Part shown: positions 54,777-61,584 of the stretch, piece after piece
How positions within the stretch are numbered: position 1 is the first letter of the stretch
Layout of the letters: every line of letters begins with the position of its first letter
The notes under the pieces: generated by a model
The model's database searches: none
What the model was told of the DNA's origin: nothing
What the model saw: the letters and a program-made list of their open reading frames with translations, nothing else
NCBI RefSeq assembly: GCF_028747785.1
Contig: NZ_CP118158.1
Span: 1,984,001-2,048,000, forward strand
Origin: Halosimplex aquaticum
GTDB lineage: Archaea > Halobacteriota > Halobacteria > Halobacteriales > Haloarculaceae
Direction of reading: 5' to 3'
Length of the DNA stretch: 64,000 nucleotides
Made by a program: the position numbers and the translations under genes

Positions 54777-55124
54777 ATGGAGCGAGTCAGCTTCGACGAC
54801 GCCGAGACGTACGAACCCGACGAGGGGTGGCGCCGCGTCGCGCTCGCGGGCGACGACGACGTGAGCCTGGAGTGGTTCGAGAAACCGCCGGGCCACAGCT
54901 CGCCGATGCACGACCACGAGAACGGCCAGGTGTGTCTCGTCCTCGACGGTGAACTTACTATCCACACAGAGACCGAGAGGGAGCGGCTAACGCGGTACGA
55001 TTCGGTGTGGCTCGACCCGTGGGAGTCCCACCGCGTCGAGAACGAGGGCGATGAGACGGCGGTGGGACTCGACATCTTCGTCCCCGGCCGCTCGTTCGAC
55101 TTCTGGACCGACCGCGACGAGTGA
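54777..55124 (+). CDS. Cupin-domain protein
   Basis: 115 residues from ATG 54777, just after tRNA-Arg. It is a small single-domain cupin: strand set VSLEWFEKPPGHSSPMHDHE contains the metal-binding H-x-H (MHDHENGQ) of motif 1; motif 2 is around DSVWLDPWESHRVENEGDET with its His. The substrate or signal is unknown; such proteins can be isomerases, dioxygenases or sensors. It ends 48 bases before repeat copy C1. Confidence 0.78.
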   Translation: MERVSFDDAETYEPDEGWRRVALAGDDDVSLEWFEKPPGHSSPMHDHENGQVCLVLDGELTIHTETERERLTRYDSVWLDPWESHRVENEGDETAVGLDIFVPGRSFDFWTDRDE

Positions 55125-55172
55125 GTGATTGGAACCTGCGATCGGGGATGACAGTACCGTACGGAACAGCGT

Positions 55173-55319
55173 GAGAGCCCCCGCTGGCTCGGCTCCCGCG
55201 GGTCGCTGCGCTCCTCGCTCCGTTGTCGTTCGAAAGCTTTCGTGATGACGAGAGAGCTTCGCTCTCTCGAACCACGGTGCTTGCTTCCCCGGGGTTCGCC
55301 GAGCCAGCGGCCCCTTTCA
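55173..55319 (-). repeat. Structured intergenic repeat, copy C1
   Basis: Minus-strand copy without the leader module. The core starts GGGAATGAAAGGGG; stem arms are CGCTGGCTCGGC (plus 55182-55193) and GCCGAGCCAGCG (plus 55298-55309), fully complementary. Internal hairpins are CGAGAGAG-CGAAG-CTCTCTCG and the palindrome CGAAAGCTTTCG. The closing hexamer is CTCTCA, one mismatch from the others. Together with C2 it fills the gene-free stretch 55125-55602. Confidence 0.7.
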
Positions 55320-55363
55320 TTCCCGCCCGCACAGACTAGCCGATCAGCTGACACGGGTGGGAA

Positions 55364-55470
55364 TGAAAGGGGCGGCCTGCTTCGGGAAGCACGGCGCTGC
55401 AAGCACTGGAGCGAACGTAGTGAGCGAAGCGCGCAGCCAGCCGCGCGACCGAAGCAGGCCGGGGCTTTCA
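55364..55470 (+). repeat. Structured intergenic repeat, copy C2
   Basis: A shorter plus-strand copy, head to head with C1. Stem arms are GGCCTGCTTCGG (55374-55385) and CCGAAGCAGGCC (55449-55460), closed by TGAAAG and CTTTCA. The two internal hairpins of the other copies are mostly missing. C1 and C2 starts form a 14-base inverted repeat, CCCCTTTCATTCCC (55311-55324) and GGGAATGAAAGGGG (55359-55372). From 55471 to 55602 only the next gene's promoter is seen. Confidence 0.65.
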
Positions 55471-55602
55471 CGCTGTTCACGGCAGTAGATCGATCGGCTG
55501 CCGTGGCAATCATGCCCTCTGCGGTTGGAACGGAGCGAGCCGCAACGTGCTCACCGGACAATCACAGTACGTTTAAGCCGGAACTGTCCGACCGACTACC
55601 CG

Positions 55603-55977
55603 ATGACACTCCGGCACACGGCGATCCAGGTGGAAGATGTCGATGCGAGCGTCGAGTTCTACGAGGATCTCTTCGGCTACGAGGTGCTCCGCGAGTTCGA
55701 GACCGACGACGGCACGCGGAACGTCTTCGTCGGCGACCCCGCGGACGCGGACACCGACGATCCCGCGGCGTTCCAGTTCGTCGAGGCCGACAGGCCGGTC
55801 GACACGGGCGACTTCGAGCACGTCGCGCTCACCGTCGAGGACGTCGACGCGGTGCTCGACGAACTGGACGACGAGCGGATCCAGGACGGGCCGATCACGA
55901 TGGAGGAGTACGACTGCCGCGTGGCGTTCGTCGAGGGACCCGAGGGCTGGGGCATCGAACTCGTCGAGGACCTGTAG
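55603..55977 (+). CDS. VOC-family (glyoxalase-like) protein
   Basis: 124 residues from ATG 55603; a TATA-like GTTTAAGCC lies ~30 bases upstream. One VOC unit of two beta-alpha-beta-beta-beta modules: RHTAIQVEDVDASVEFYEDL and HVALTVEDVDAVLDELDDER, ending EGPEGWGIELVEDL. Metal-ligand positions are visible at His5 of the first strand, His in FEHVAL and Glu near the C-terminus. It may be a lyase, dioxygenase or resistance-type protein; the substrate cannot be named. The long upstream open frame runs through repeat C2 and is rejected. Confidence 0.82.
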   Translation: MTLRHTAIQVEDVDASVEFYEDLFGYEVLREFETDDGTRNVFVGDPADADTDDPAAFQFVEADRPVDTGDFEHVALTVEDVDAVLDELDDERIQDGPITMEEYDCRVAFVEGPEGWGIELVEDL

Positions 55978-56025
55978 GGCGGCTCCACCCCGCCGACTTT
56001 TCACGCCTACCTGCGAAGTCACGGT

Positions 56026-56496
56026 ATGGACGACTCGACGCGAGCGCGGGCCTGGCGTGTGTTCTGGGAGCGCCACGCCAATCCCTGGAGCGGCTGGTCG
56101 CGGACGCTGACGCTCCCGGCGCTGCTGTACGCGGTGTATCACCGCCGGTGGCGACTACTCGCCGCGACAGTGGCGTTCGCGGTGTTCAACCCGGTCCTGT
56201 TCCCGAAGCCGGACGACGGCGACGCCTGGATGACGAAGGTTGTCCTCGCCGAGCGGTACTGGCGCGAGAGCGGCGACCGACTGGGCGCGCTCCAGTTGCT
56301 CAACGTCGGGAACGGACTGGCGACGCTGTGTGCCGTTTACGCCGCCGCTCGCCGGGACGTGGGCGGCGCGACGGTCGCGGGCGCGCTCGCGATGACGCTG
56401 AAGTTCGCGTTCGTCGCTGCGCTGGTCAGACGCTACGAGGACGAGATCGAGTGGCCGCCGGCGCCGCCGTACCCGTCTGAGCCGGTCGCGGAGTGA
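56026..56496 (+). CDS. DUF6653-like membrane protein, copy 1
   Basis: 156 residues. The motif F-W-E-R-H-A-N-P-W-S-G-W-S-R near the N-terminus and F-N-P-V-L-F-P-K-P-D-D mark what I recall as the DUF6653 family. About four hydrophobic segments: ~28-40, 45-60, 88-108 and 112-132, with TLKFAFVAALVRRYED closing. The function is unknown. The next gene is a clear paralogue: same length, same motifs in the same places. A T-rich ACTTTTCACG lies ~27 bases before the start. Tandem duplication is likely. Confidence 0.7.
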   Translation: MDDSTRARAWRVFWERHANPWSGWSRTLTLPALLYAVYHRRWRLLAATVAFAVFNPVLFPKPDDGDAWMTKVVLAERYWRESGDRLGALQLLNVGNGLATLCAVYAAARRDVGGATVAGALAMTLKFAFVAALVRRYEDEIEWPPAPPYPSEPVAE

Positions 56497-56563
56497 CCGC
56501 GACTCGGTCGCCATCGGTCGGTCGTACCCTACGCTTATTGCGACTAGCTACCAAGTAACGAGC

Positions 56564-57040
56564 GTGTCGACCACAGTGCCATCGGAACGGCTCGCAGAGT
56601 TCCTCTGGGAACGCCACGCCAACCCCTGGAGCGGGTGGACGCGCGTGTTCGCCTTCCCGGTGCTGGTGTACGCCATCCTGACGCGGCGCAAGCGGCTCCT
56701 GGTGGCGGCGGTGGCGGCCATCGCCGTCAATCCCGTCGTCCTCCCCCAGCCCGACGACGCGCGGGCGTGGACGAGCGACGTGGTCCAGGCCGAGCGCTAC
56801 TGGGTCGACCAGGGGAAACACGGGGCGCTCCTCCGCTCGCTCGACGTCGCGACCCTGCCGGTCACCGTCGGGGCGCTCTACGCCGCGTACCGACGTAAAC
56901 CGCGGTCGACCGCCGTGCTGACGGCCCTGTCGATGGCGCTGAAGTTCGCGTTCGTCAACGCGCTCGTCCGCCACTACGAGGCCCAGACCGCCGACGAGTC
57001 CCGCTCGCCCGCGGCGTCGGCCGGCGACCCCGCGTCGTAG
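56564..57040 (+). CDS. DUF6653-like membrane protein, copy 2
   Basis: 158 residues from GTG 56564, with ACGCTTATTG ~27 bases upstream. It is the paralogue of the preceding gene: F-L-W-E-R-H-A-N-P-W-S-G-W-T-R, V-N-P-V-V-L-P-Q-P-D-D, A-E-R-Y-W and ALKFAFVNALVRHYEA all align with copy 1. The middle and C-terminal tail have diverged, so the duplication is not recent. Each copy seems to have its own promoter. Role unknown. Confidence 0.7.
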   Translation: MSTTVPSERLAEFLWERHANPWSGWTRVFAFPVLVYAILTRRKRLLVAAVAAIAVNPVVLPQPDDARAWTSDVVQAERYWVDQGKHGALLRSLDVATLPVTVGALYAAYRRKPRSTAVLTALSMALKFAFVNALVRHYEAQTADESRSPAASAGDPAS

Positions 57041-57072
57041 GCGTTTTCGGTCCGGCGAGCGAACGCCCGAGC

Positions 57073-57693
57073 ATGGATGCAGAGCTCCGGGCGGGGGTCG
57101 CCGTCTACAACGCCGGCCACTACCACGCCGCCCACGACGCGTGGGAGGCGCGCTGGCTCGACCTGCCCGAGGGCGACGACGAGCGATTCCTCCACGGCCT
57201 CATCCAGTTCACGGCCGCCGTCTACCACGCCCGCGAGCGCAACTGGTCCGGGGCGACCGGTCTCGCCGACAGCGCCGACGACTACCTCGCCGACCTCCCG
57301 GGCGACTACCGCGGTGTGAACGTCGCGACGGTCCGGGAGTACCTGGCCGCCCTCGAACGCGACCCCGAGCGTATCGAGCGCGGCCCCGCGCCGGCGCTCA
57401 CCTACGAGGGCGACGCGCTCGGCCTGGCCGACCTCCACGTCGAGAGCGCGTTCGTCGCCGCGGACGTGCTGGCCGAGGACCTGGGCTACGACGAGGACGT
57501 CATCGAGCAGGCGACGCGGTACGCCCGGGCGGACCTGGAGGCAGGCGAGGAGGGCAGCGAGTTCGTCACCTTCCTGCTCGATTTCGTCCGCGACGCCGAC
57601 CACCGCGGCATCGTCGCTCAGCGGCTCTCCGAACACGTCGACCGCCGCGAACACCGCGAGTCGGACGTGGACGGGCTGTTCGACGAGCGGTGA
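57073..57693 (+). CDS. DUF309-domain protein
   Basis: 206 residues. Residues ~4-60 hold the DUF309 signature, VAVYNAGHYHAAHDAWEARW followed by LHGLIQFTAAVYHARERNW, with the conserved H-x-x-H-D-x-W-E pattern that may bind a metal. The rest is helical and acidic. DUF309 proteins occur in bacteria and archaea without an established reaction. It starts 33 bases after the DUF6653-like copy 2, so it could be transcribed with it. Confidence 0.8.
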   Translation: MDAELRAGVAVYNAGHYHAAHDAWEARWLDLPEGDDERFLHGLIQFTAAVYHARERNWSGATGLADSADDYLADLPGDYRGVNVATVREYLAALERDPERIERGPAPALTYEGDALGLADLHVESAFVAADVLAEDLGYDEDVIEQATRYARADLEAGEEGSEFVTFLLDFVRDADHRGIVAQRLSEHVDRREHRESDVDGLFDER

Positions 57694-57762
57694 CTCCGGT
57701 TCCCTCGCGAACGCGCCGATTCACGGTCAAGCGTTTTCCGCCGCCCCGCCCAACGTACAGAC

Positions 57763-58515
57763 ATGAGCGACAACGGCGACGAGACGCGTGACACGGACGA
57801 GGCGTCTGTAGACGACTCGATAGAGAGCGAATCGACCACCGCCGGATCGGCCGGAGACGCCTTCGAGTCGGAGCGCACGGCGACGCGGGCCGAGGCCGCC
57901 GCAGTCCTCCGCGGGCTCGCAGACGGCGTCGACGCGGGCGCGGTCAGCATCGGCGCGGGCGAGGACGCGGTCACCGCGGCGATCCCCGACGAGTTCGACT
58001 TCGAGGTCGAGTACGAACGGGGCGACGACGAGGTCGAGATCGAGGTCGAACTGGAGTGGGCGACCGACGACGAACCGCCGACGAGCGACGCCGTCCCGGC
58101 CGACGGGTCCGAAGACGCGGCCGAATCGGCGGACGACGAGCCGACGACCGAGGCCGATCAGCCGGCCGTCGAGACGGCGACGGTCAAAGCGGCCGGCGAG
58201 GCCGCGGACGTCGACGGATCCGAGGGTGGGGAAGACGCCGGCGGACCGGAAGACGAGACGACCGCGGAGGCGAGCGCGTCGGCGCCCGACGCCGCCGCGG
58301 AACCCCCGGTCGAGGCCGTCGCGCCGCTCGTGAGTCAGGCGCGATTCGAACTCTTCAGGGACCGCGCGAACGAGTGGCGCTGGCGACTCGTCCACCGGAA
58401 CGGGAACGTCATCGCGTCTAGCGGGGAAGGGTACACGCGGAAGCACAACGCGGAGAAGGGATTGCGGAGCGTGATGCGGAACGCGCCCGACGCGACGCTC
58501 GTCGAGGACGAGTAA
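57763..58515 (+). CDS. Amphi-Trp plus HVO_2922-type two-domain protein
   Basis: 250 residues. After an acidic N-terminal tail, residues ~34-100 look like an amphi-Trp domain (ERTATRAEAAAVLRGLADGV; alternating strands of E and V ending ELEWA). A ~90-residue low-complexity acidic linker follows. Residues ~192-245 are a DUF1508/YegP-type unit like HVO_2922 (RFELFRDRANEWRWRLVHRN, SSGEGYTRKHNAEKGLRSVM). Both domains are small and of unknown function; having both on one chain with a long disordered linker is noteworthy. The stop is eight bases from the convergent DUF7344-like gene. Confidence 0.72.
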   Translation: MSDNGDETRDTDEASVDDSIESESTTAGSAGDAFESERTATRAEAAAVLRGLADGVDAGAVSIGAGEDAVTAAIPDEFDFEVEYERGDDEVEIEVELEWATDDEPPTSDAVPADGSEDAAESADDEPTTEADQPAVETATVKAAGEAADVDGSEGGEDAGGPEDETTAEASASAPDAAAEPPVEAVAPLVSQARFELFRDRANEWRWRLVHRNGNVIASSGEGYTRKHNAEKGLRSVMRNAPDATLVEDE

Positions 58516-58522
58516 GCGGAAT

Positions 58523-59170
58523 CTACGCCCCGACCAGCAGGTCGCTAACGGCCGAGGTGTCGGTCTCGCTGGACGCGACGGTCTCCGCGTCGGCGTCGTA
58601 GTCGACCAGGCCCGCGTCGTCGAGTTTCGGCAGGTGGACGTGGTGCAGCTGGATCTCGACGGAGTGGACGGCGTCCGGCGAGGACGACATCGACACGTCG
58701 CGAGCGGCCAGTTCGCGGGCGATCGCGGCGCGCGACACGGGACCGGTTCGGGCAGCGACGACGTCGAGGACGGCGCGGCGGTGCTCGTTCGCCACGCAGG
58801 CACGCACGCCCTCCCACTCGTCGGCGCCGGCGCGAAGGAGTTGCTCGAAGCGCCCGTCGTCGAGGAGCGGGTGGTTGGTCGGTGATACCGCCCCCTCGGA
58901 CCGGTCCCACGAGACGAGGCCGGCGTCTGCGAGCCGCGGGAGGTGAGAGTGGTGCAGGTTCACGTGGGCCGACTCGACGGCTTCCTCGCCGACCGATTCG
59001 GCGTCCCCGTCGCGGTCGACCGCGGCGAGTTCGGCGGCGAGTTCCCGCTCGGTCATCGATCCCGACGCGCCCGCCAGTGCGGCCAGGACGTGTCGTCGCG
59101 CGTCGTTCGTGAGGGCGTCCAGTGTCTCGTTACCGAAGCGTCGGGTGGGAGTCTCCTCCAAGGTGCTCAT
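58523..59170 (-). CDS. Tandem winged-helix protein, DUF7344-like
   Basis: 215 residues made of two similar winged-helix units: ~15-95 (LDALTNDARRHVLAALAGAS ... VNLHHSHLPRLADAGLVSWD) and ~115-200 (VRACVANEHRRAVLDVVAAR ... IQLHHVHLPKLDDAGLVDYD). The L-H-H-x-H-L-P-x-L-x-D-A-G-L-V block is the DUF7344 hallmark and occurs once per unit, pointing to an internal duplication. It is probably a DNA-binding regulator, perhaps acting as a pseudo-dimer. Targets unknown. It is convergent with the amphi-Trp gene. Confidence 0.78.
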   Translation of the reverse strand: MSTLEETPTRRFGNETLDALTNDARRHVLAALAGASGSMTERELAAELAAVDRDGDAESVGEEAVESAHVNLHHSHLPRLADAGLVSWDRSEGAVSPTNHPLLDDGRFEQLLRAGADEWEGVRACVANEHRRAVLDVVAARTGPVSRAAIARELAARDVSMSSSPDAVHSVEIQLHHVHLPKLDDAGLVDYDADAETVASSETDTSAVSDLLVGA

Positions 59171-59332
59171 CGTAAGTCTCCCTTATGCTGCACGGGGGAA
59201 GTACGGTCCGCCTAAGTGTTTTGGAGCGGGCCGATATGCCGATATTTACGAGGTATGTGGCCCGAAAGCGAGAATTAGTGGTACGTAATTGGTGGCGATT
59301 CGGGCGCGTCGGGCGGCGACCGTCAGTCGAGA

Positions 59333-61132
59333 TCAGTCCGAGTCCGAGGCCGAGCTAGAGTCGGATGCGGACCCGGAGTCAGACGCCGAGCCGGAGTCCG
59401 ATGCCGAGCCGGAATCCGACGCCGAATCGGCGCCCGAATCGGACTCCAGCGGCGTCCACGGGGCGGACTCCTCCTCGGCCGACTCGTCCCGGAACAGCGC
59501 CTCGAAGAGCTTCCGTTCGGCCGCCCGGAGGTGCTGGGTGAACGTCGCCGGCGAGACGCCGAGGCGGTCGGCGACGTCCTCGCCGGTGCTCGTCCGCGGC
59601 CAGTCGAAGAAGCCGGCGAAGACGGCCGTCTCGACAGCGGAGCGCTGCTTCTCGGTGAGGCGGTCCTCGATGACCGAGGTGGCCGTCTCGACGTCGGCGT
59701 CGTCGCGCTGGACCGTCCGCTGGGCGCGCGGCGTCGCGCCGGGGCAGTGCTCCTCGACGAGTTCGACCAGTTGCCGCTTGTCGCGGCCGCGCGGGAACCC
59801 GACGACGAAGCGGAACTCCCCGTCTGCGATCGTGGCCGACGAGATCTGGCCGCCGTGAGTCGCGACGGCCGTGACCAGCGACGTGGCGGCGTCGGTGACG
59901 AGTTCGAACCCGAGTTCGTCACCGTCCGAGGAGAGGAACCGGAAGTCGTCGGCCGCGTCGGTCCGCTCGAGCGCGTCCCGGAACTCGCCCTCCGCGACGC
60001 CGTCGGCCCGGCCGTACGCCACGACGCCCTCGTCGCTGCGGACGACGGTCTCGACGTCGATGTAGGCGTCGCCGTCAGACGTGAGCCCGACGAGTTCCTG
60101 GGCGGCTCCCCTCACCGCGAACTCGATTTCGAGCGCCGCATCGCTCACCAGAGCGTCCCTGCGCTCGACGGCGGTGATCGCGTGCCCGATGACGTCACCG
60201 AGGCGGCCGAGGACTTCGACCTCCGGTTCCGAGAAGGCGTCCGGGGACTCCGCGTAGACCGCCAGGATCCCGTAGAAGAGGTCCTCGTGCACGATGGGGA
60301 CGGCCGCTGCCGACCCGTAGTCGCGCGCGATCGCTCGCTCTCGCCACGGTTCGAACTCCGGGTCCGTCTGGAGGTTCTGGACGACCTGTACCGACTTGGT
60401 CCGGACCGCCTTCGCGCCCGGCCCCTCGGGTTCGGATTCCCGGTCCAGCGTGACCGTGACCTCGTCGAGGTACCCCTCTTCGACGCCGGCCGACACCCGC
60501 GGCGTCACCTCGTCGGTCGAGCGGTTCACCTCGCCGATCCAGGCGAAGCGGTAGGCGTCAGAGGCGACGAGCCGTTCGCAGACCGTCCGTTCGAGGTCCT
60601 CGCGCGTGTCCGTCGTGATGACCGCGTGCGTGATGTCCTGGCTGACCCGGTTGAGCCTGTTGAGCGCCTCAAGCTGCTGGAGCCGTCTGGCCCGCTCGCG
60701 CTCCTGGCGGTTGCGCTCGATCGCGTGGTGGATCGAGCGCACCAGCAGGTCGCTCGTGACCTCGTCTTTGACGAGGTAGTCCTGGGCGCCCCGCTCGACG
60801 GCCTCGATGCCGACCCCCTCGTCCCGCAGCCCCGTGAGGACGACGATGGGGACGAACTCCGTCGCGTCCAGGACGCGTTCGAGCGTCTCCAGGCCGGTGC
60901 TCTCGGGCAGCCCCAGGTCGAGGAGCAACACGTCGGCGCCGGTCTCGTTCAGGCGGTCGAGGCCGTCGGAGAGACGCGTCTCGTGGTGGATCCGCGAGCC
61001 GCCCGCCGAGGCCGCGTCGCCCTCGACGCGCCGGCGGAGGTCGCCCGCGTCGCGCAGCATCTCCTCGATGAGGCGCGCGTCACCGGGGTTGTCCTCGATG
61101 AGGAGGACTTCGAGTTGTTCGTCTCCGGACAT
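59333..61132 (-). CDS. Receiver-GAF-Bat regulator with HTH_10
   Basis: 599 residues. The order is a receiver domain (~1-140, VLLIEDNPGDARLIEEML, phosphoacceptor in DVLLLDLGLPESTGLETL), a coiled coil, a GAF domain (~170-330), a Bat-type GAF/HTH-associated domain (~340-490) and a C-terminal HTH_10 (LTEKQRSAVETAVFAGFFDW ... VSPATFTQHLRAAERKL). A Ser/Asp-rich tail of repeated S-G-S-A-S-D units ends the chain. It is the output regulator of the three-gene signalling operon. Its ATG (61132) overlaps the upstream response regulator stop by one base (TGATG). Confidence 0.87.
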   Translation of the reverse strand: MSGDEQLEVLLIEDNPGDARLIEEMLRDAGDLRRRVEGDAASAGGSRIHHETRLSDGLDRLNETGADVLLLDLGLPESTGLETLERVLDATEFVPIVVLTGLRDEGVGIEAVERGAQDYLVKDEVTSDLLVRSIHHAIERNRQERERARRLQQLEALNRLNRVSQDITHAVITTDTREDLERTVCERLVASDAYRFAWIGEVNRSTDEVTPRVSAGVEEGYLDEVTVTLDRESEPEGPGAKAVRTKSVQVVQNLQTDPEFEPWRERAIARDYGSAAAVPIVHEDLFYGILAVYAESPDAFSEPEVEVLGRLGDVIGHAITAVERRDALVSDAALEIEFAVRGAAQELVGLTSDGDAYIDVETVVRSDEGVVAYGRADGVAEGEFRDALERTDAADDFRFLSSDGDELGFELVTDAATSLVTAVATHGGQISSATIADGEFRFVVGFPRGRDKRQLVELVEEHCPGATPRAQRTVQRDDADVETATSVIEDRLTEKQRSAVETAVFAGFFDWPRTSTGEDVADRLGVSPATFTQHLRAAERKLFEALFRDESAEEESAPWTPLESDSGADSASDSGSASDSGSASDSGSASDSSSASDSD

Positions 61133-61584
61133 CACTCCACCTCGTCCGGCGGGAGCCTGACGACCTCCAGCCAGAACGCCCGGAAGCGCCGGACGGTCTC
61201 GATGAACTCGCTCGGGTCGACAGGCTTCGTCAGGTACGCGTTCGCCTGCAGTTCGTACGACTGGACGATGTCCTCCTCGGCCTCCGAACTCGTCAGGATG
61301 ATCACTGGGAGACAGGAGAGGTCGTCGTCGTTCCTGATCTCCGTGAGGACCTCCTCGCCGCTCTTGCGCGGCAGGTTGAGGTCCAGCAGGACGATGTCCG
61401 GCCGCGGGGAGTCGGCGAAGTCCCCGCGCTGGTGAAGGAAGTCGAGAGCCTCGACGCCGTCGGTCACCACGTGGAGCGTGTTGGAGATGTTCCCCTCCTC
61501 GAAGGCCTCCCGCGTGAGCCTGACGTCGCCGGGATTGTCCTCGACGAGGAGGATATCGGCCGAGGCGCCGGGTCGTTCACTCAT
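61132..61584 (-). CDS. CheY-like response regulator (Rcp1 type)
   Basis: 150 residues from ATG 61584, a stand-alone receiver: ILLVEDNPGDVRLTREAFEE, phosphoacceptor Asp in IVLLDLNLPRKSGEEVL, Thr/Ser switch in VIILTSSEAEED and Lys in YLTKPVDPSEF. The N-P-G-D and longer loops place it with the Rcp1-like regulators that partner phytochrome- or PAS-type kinases. It has no output domain, so it probably passes phosphate on or acts by protein contact. Its start overlaps the histidine kinase stop by eight bases, and its stop overlaps the Bat-type gene. Confidence 0.9.
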   Translation of the reverse strand: MSERPGASADILLVEDNPGDVRLTREAFEEGNISNTLHVVTDGVEALDFLHQRGDFADSPRPDIVLLDLNLPRKSGEEVLTEIRNDDDLSCLPVIILTSSEAEEDIVQSYELQANAYLTKPVDPSEFIETVRRFRAFWLEVVRLPPDEVE

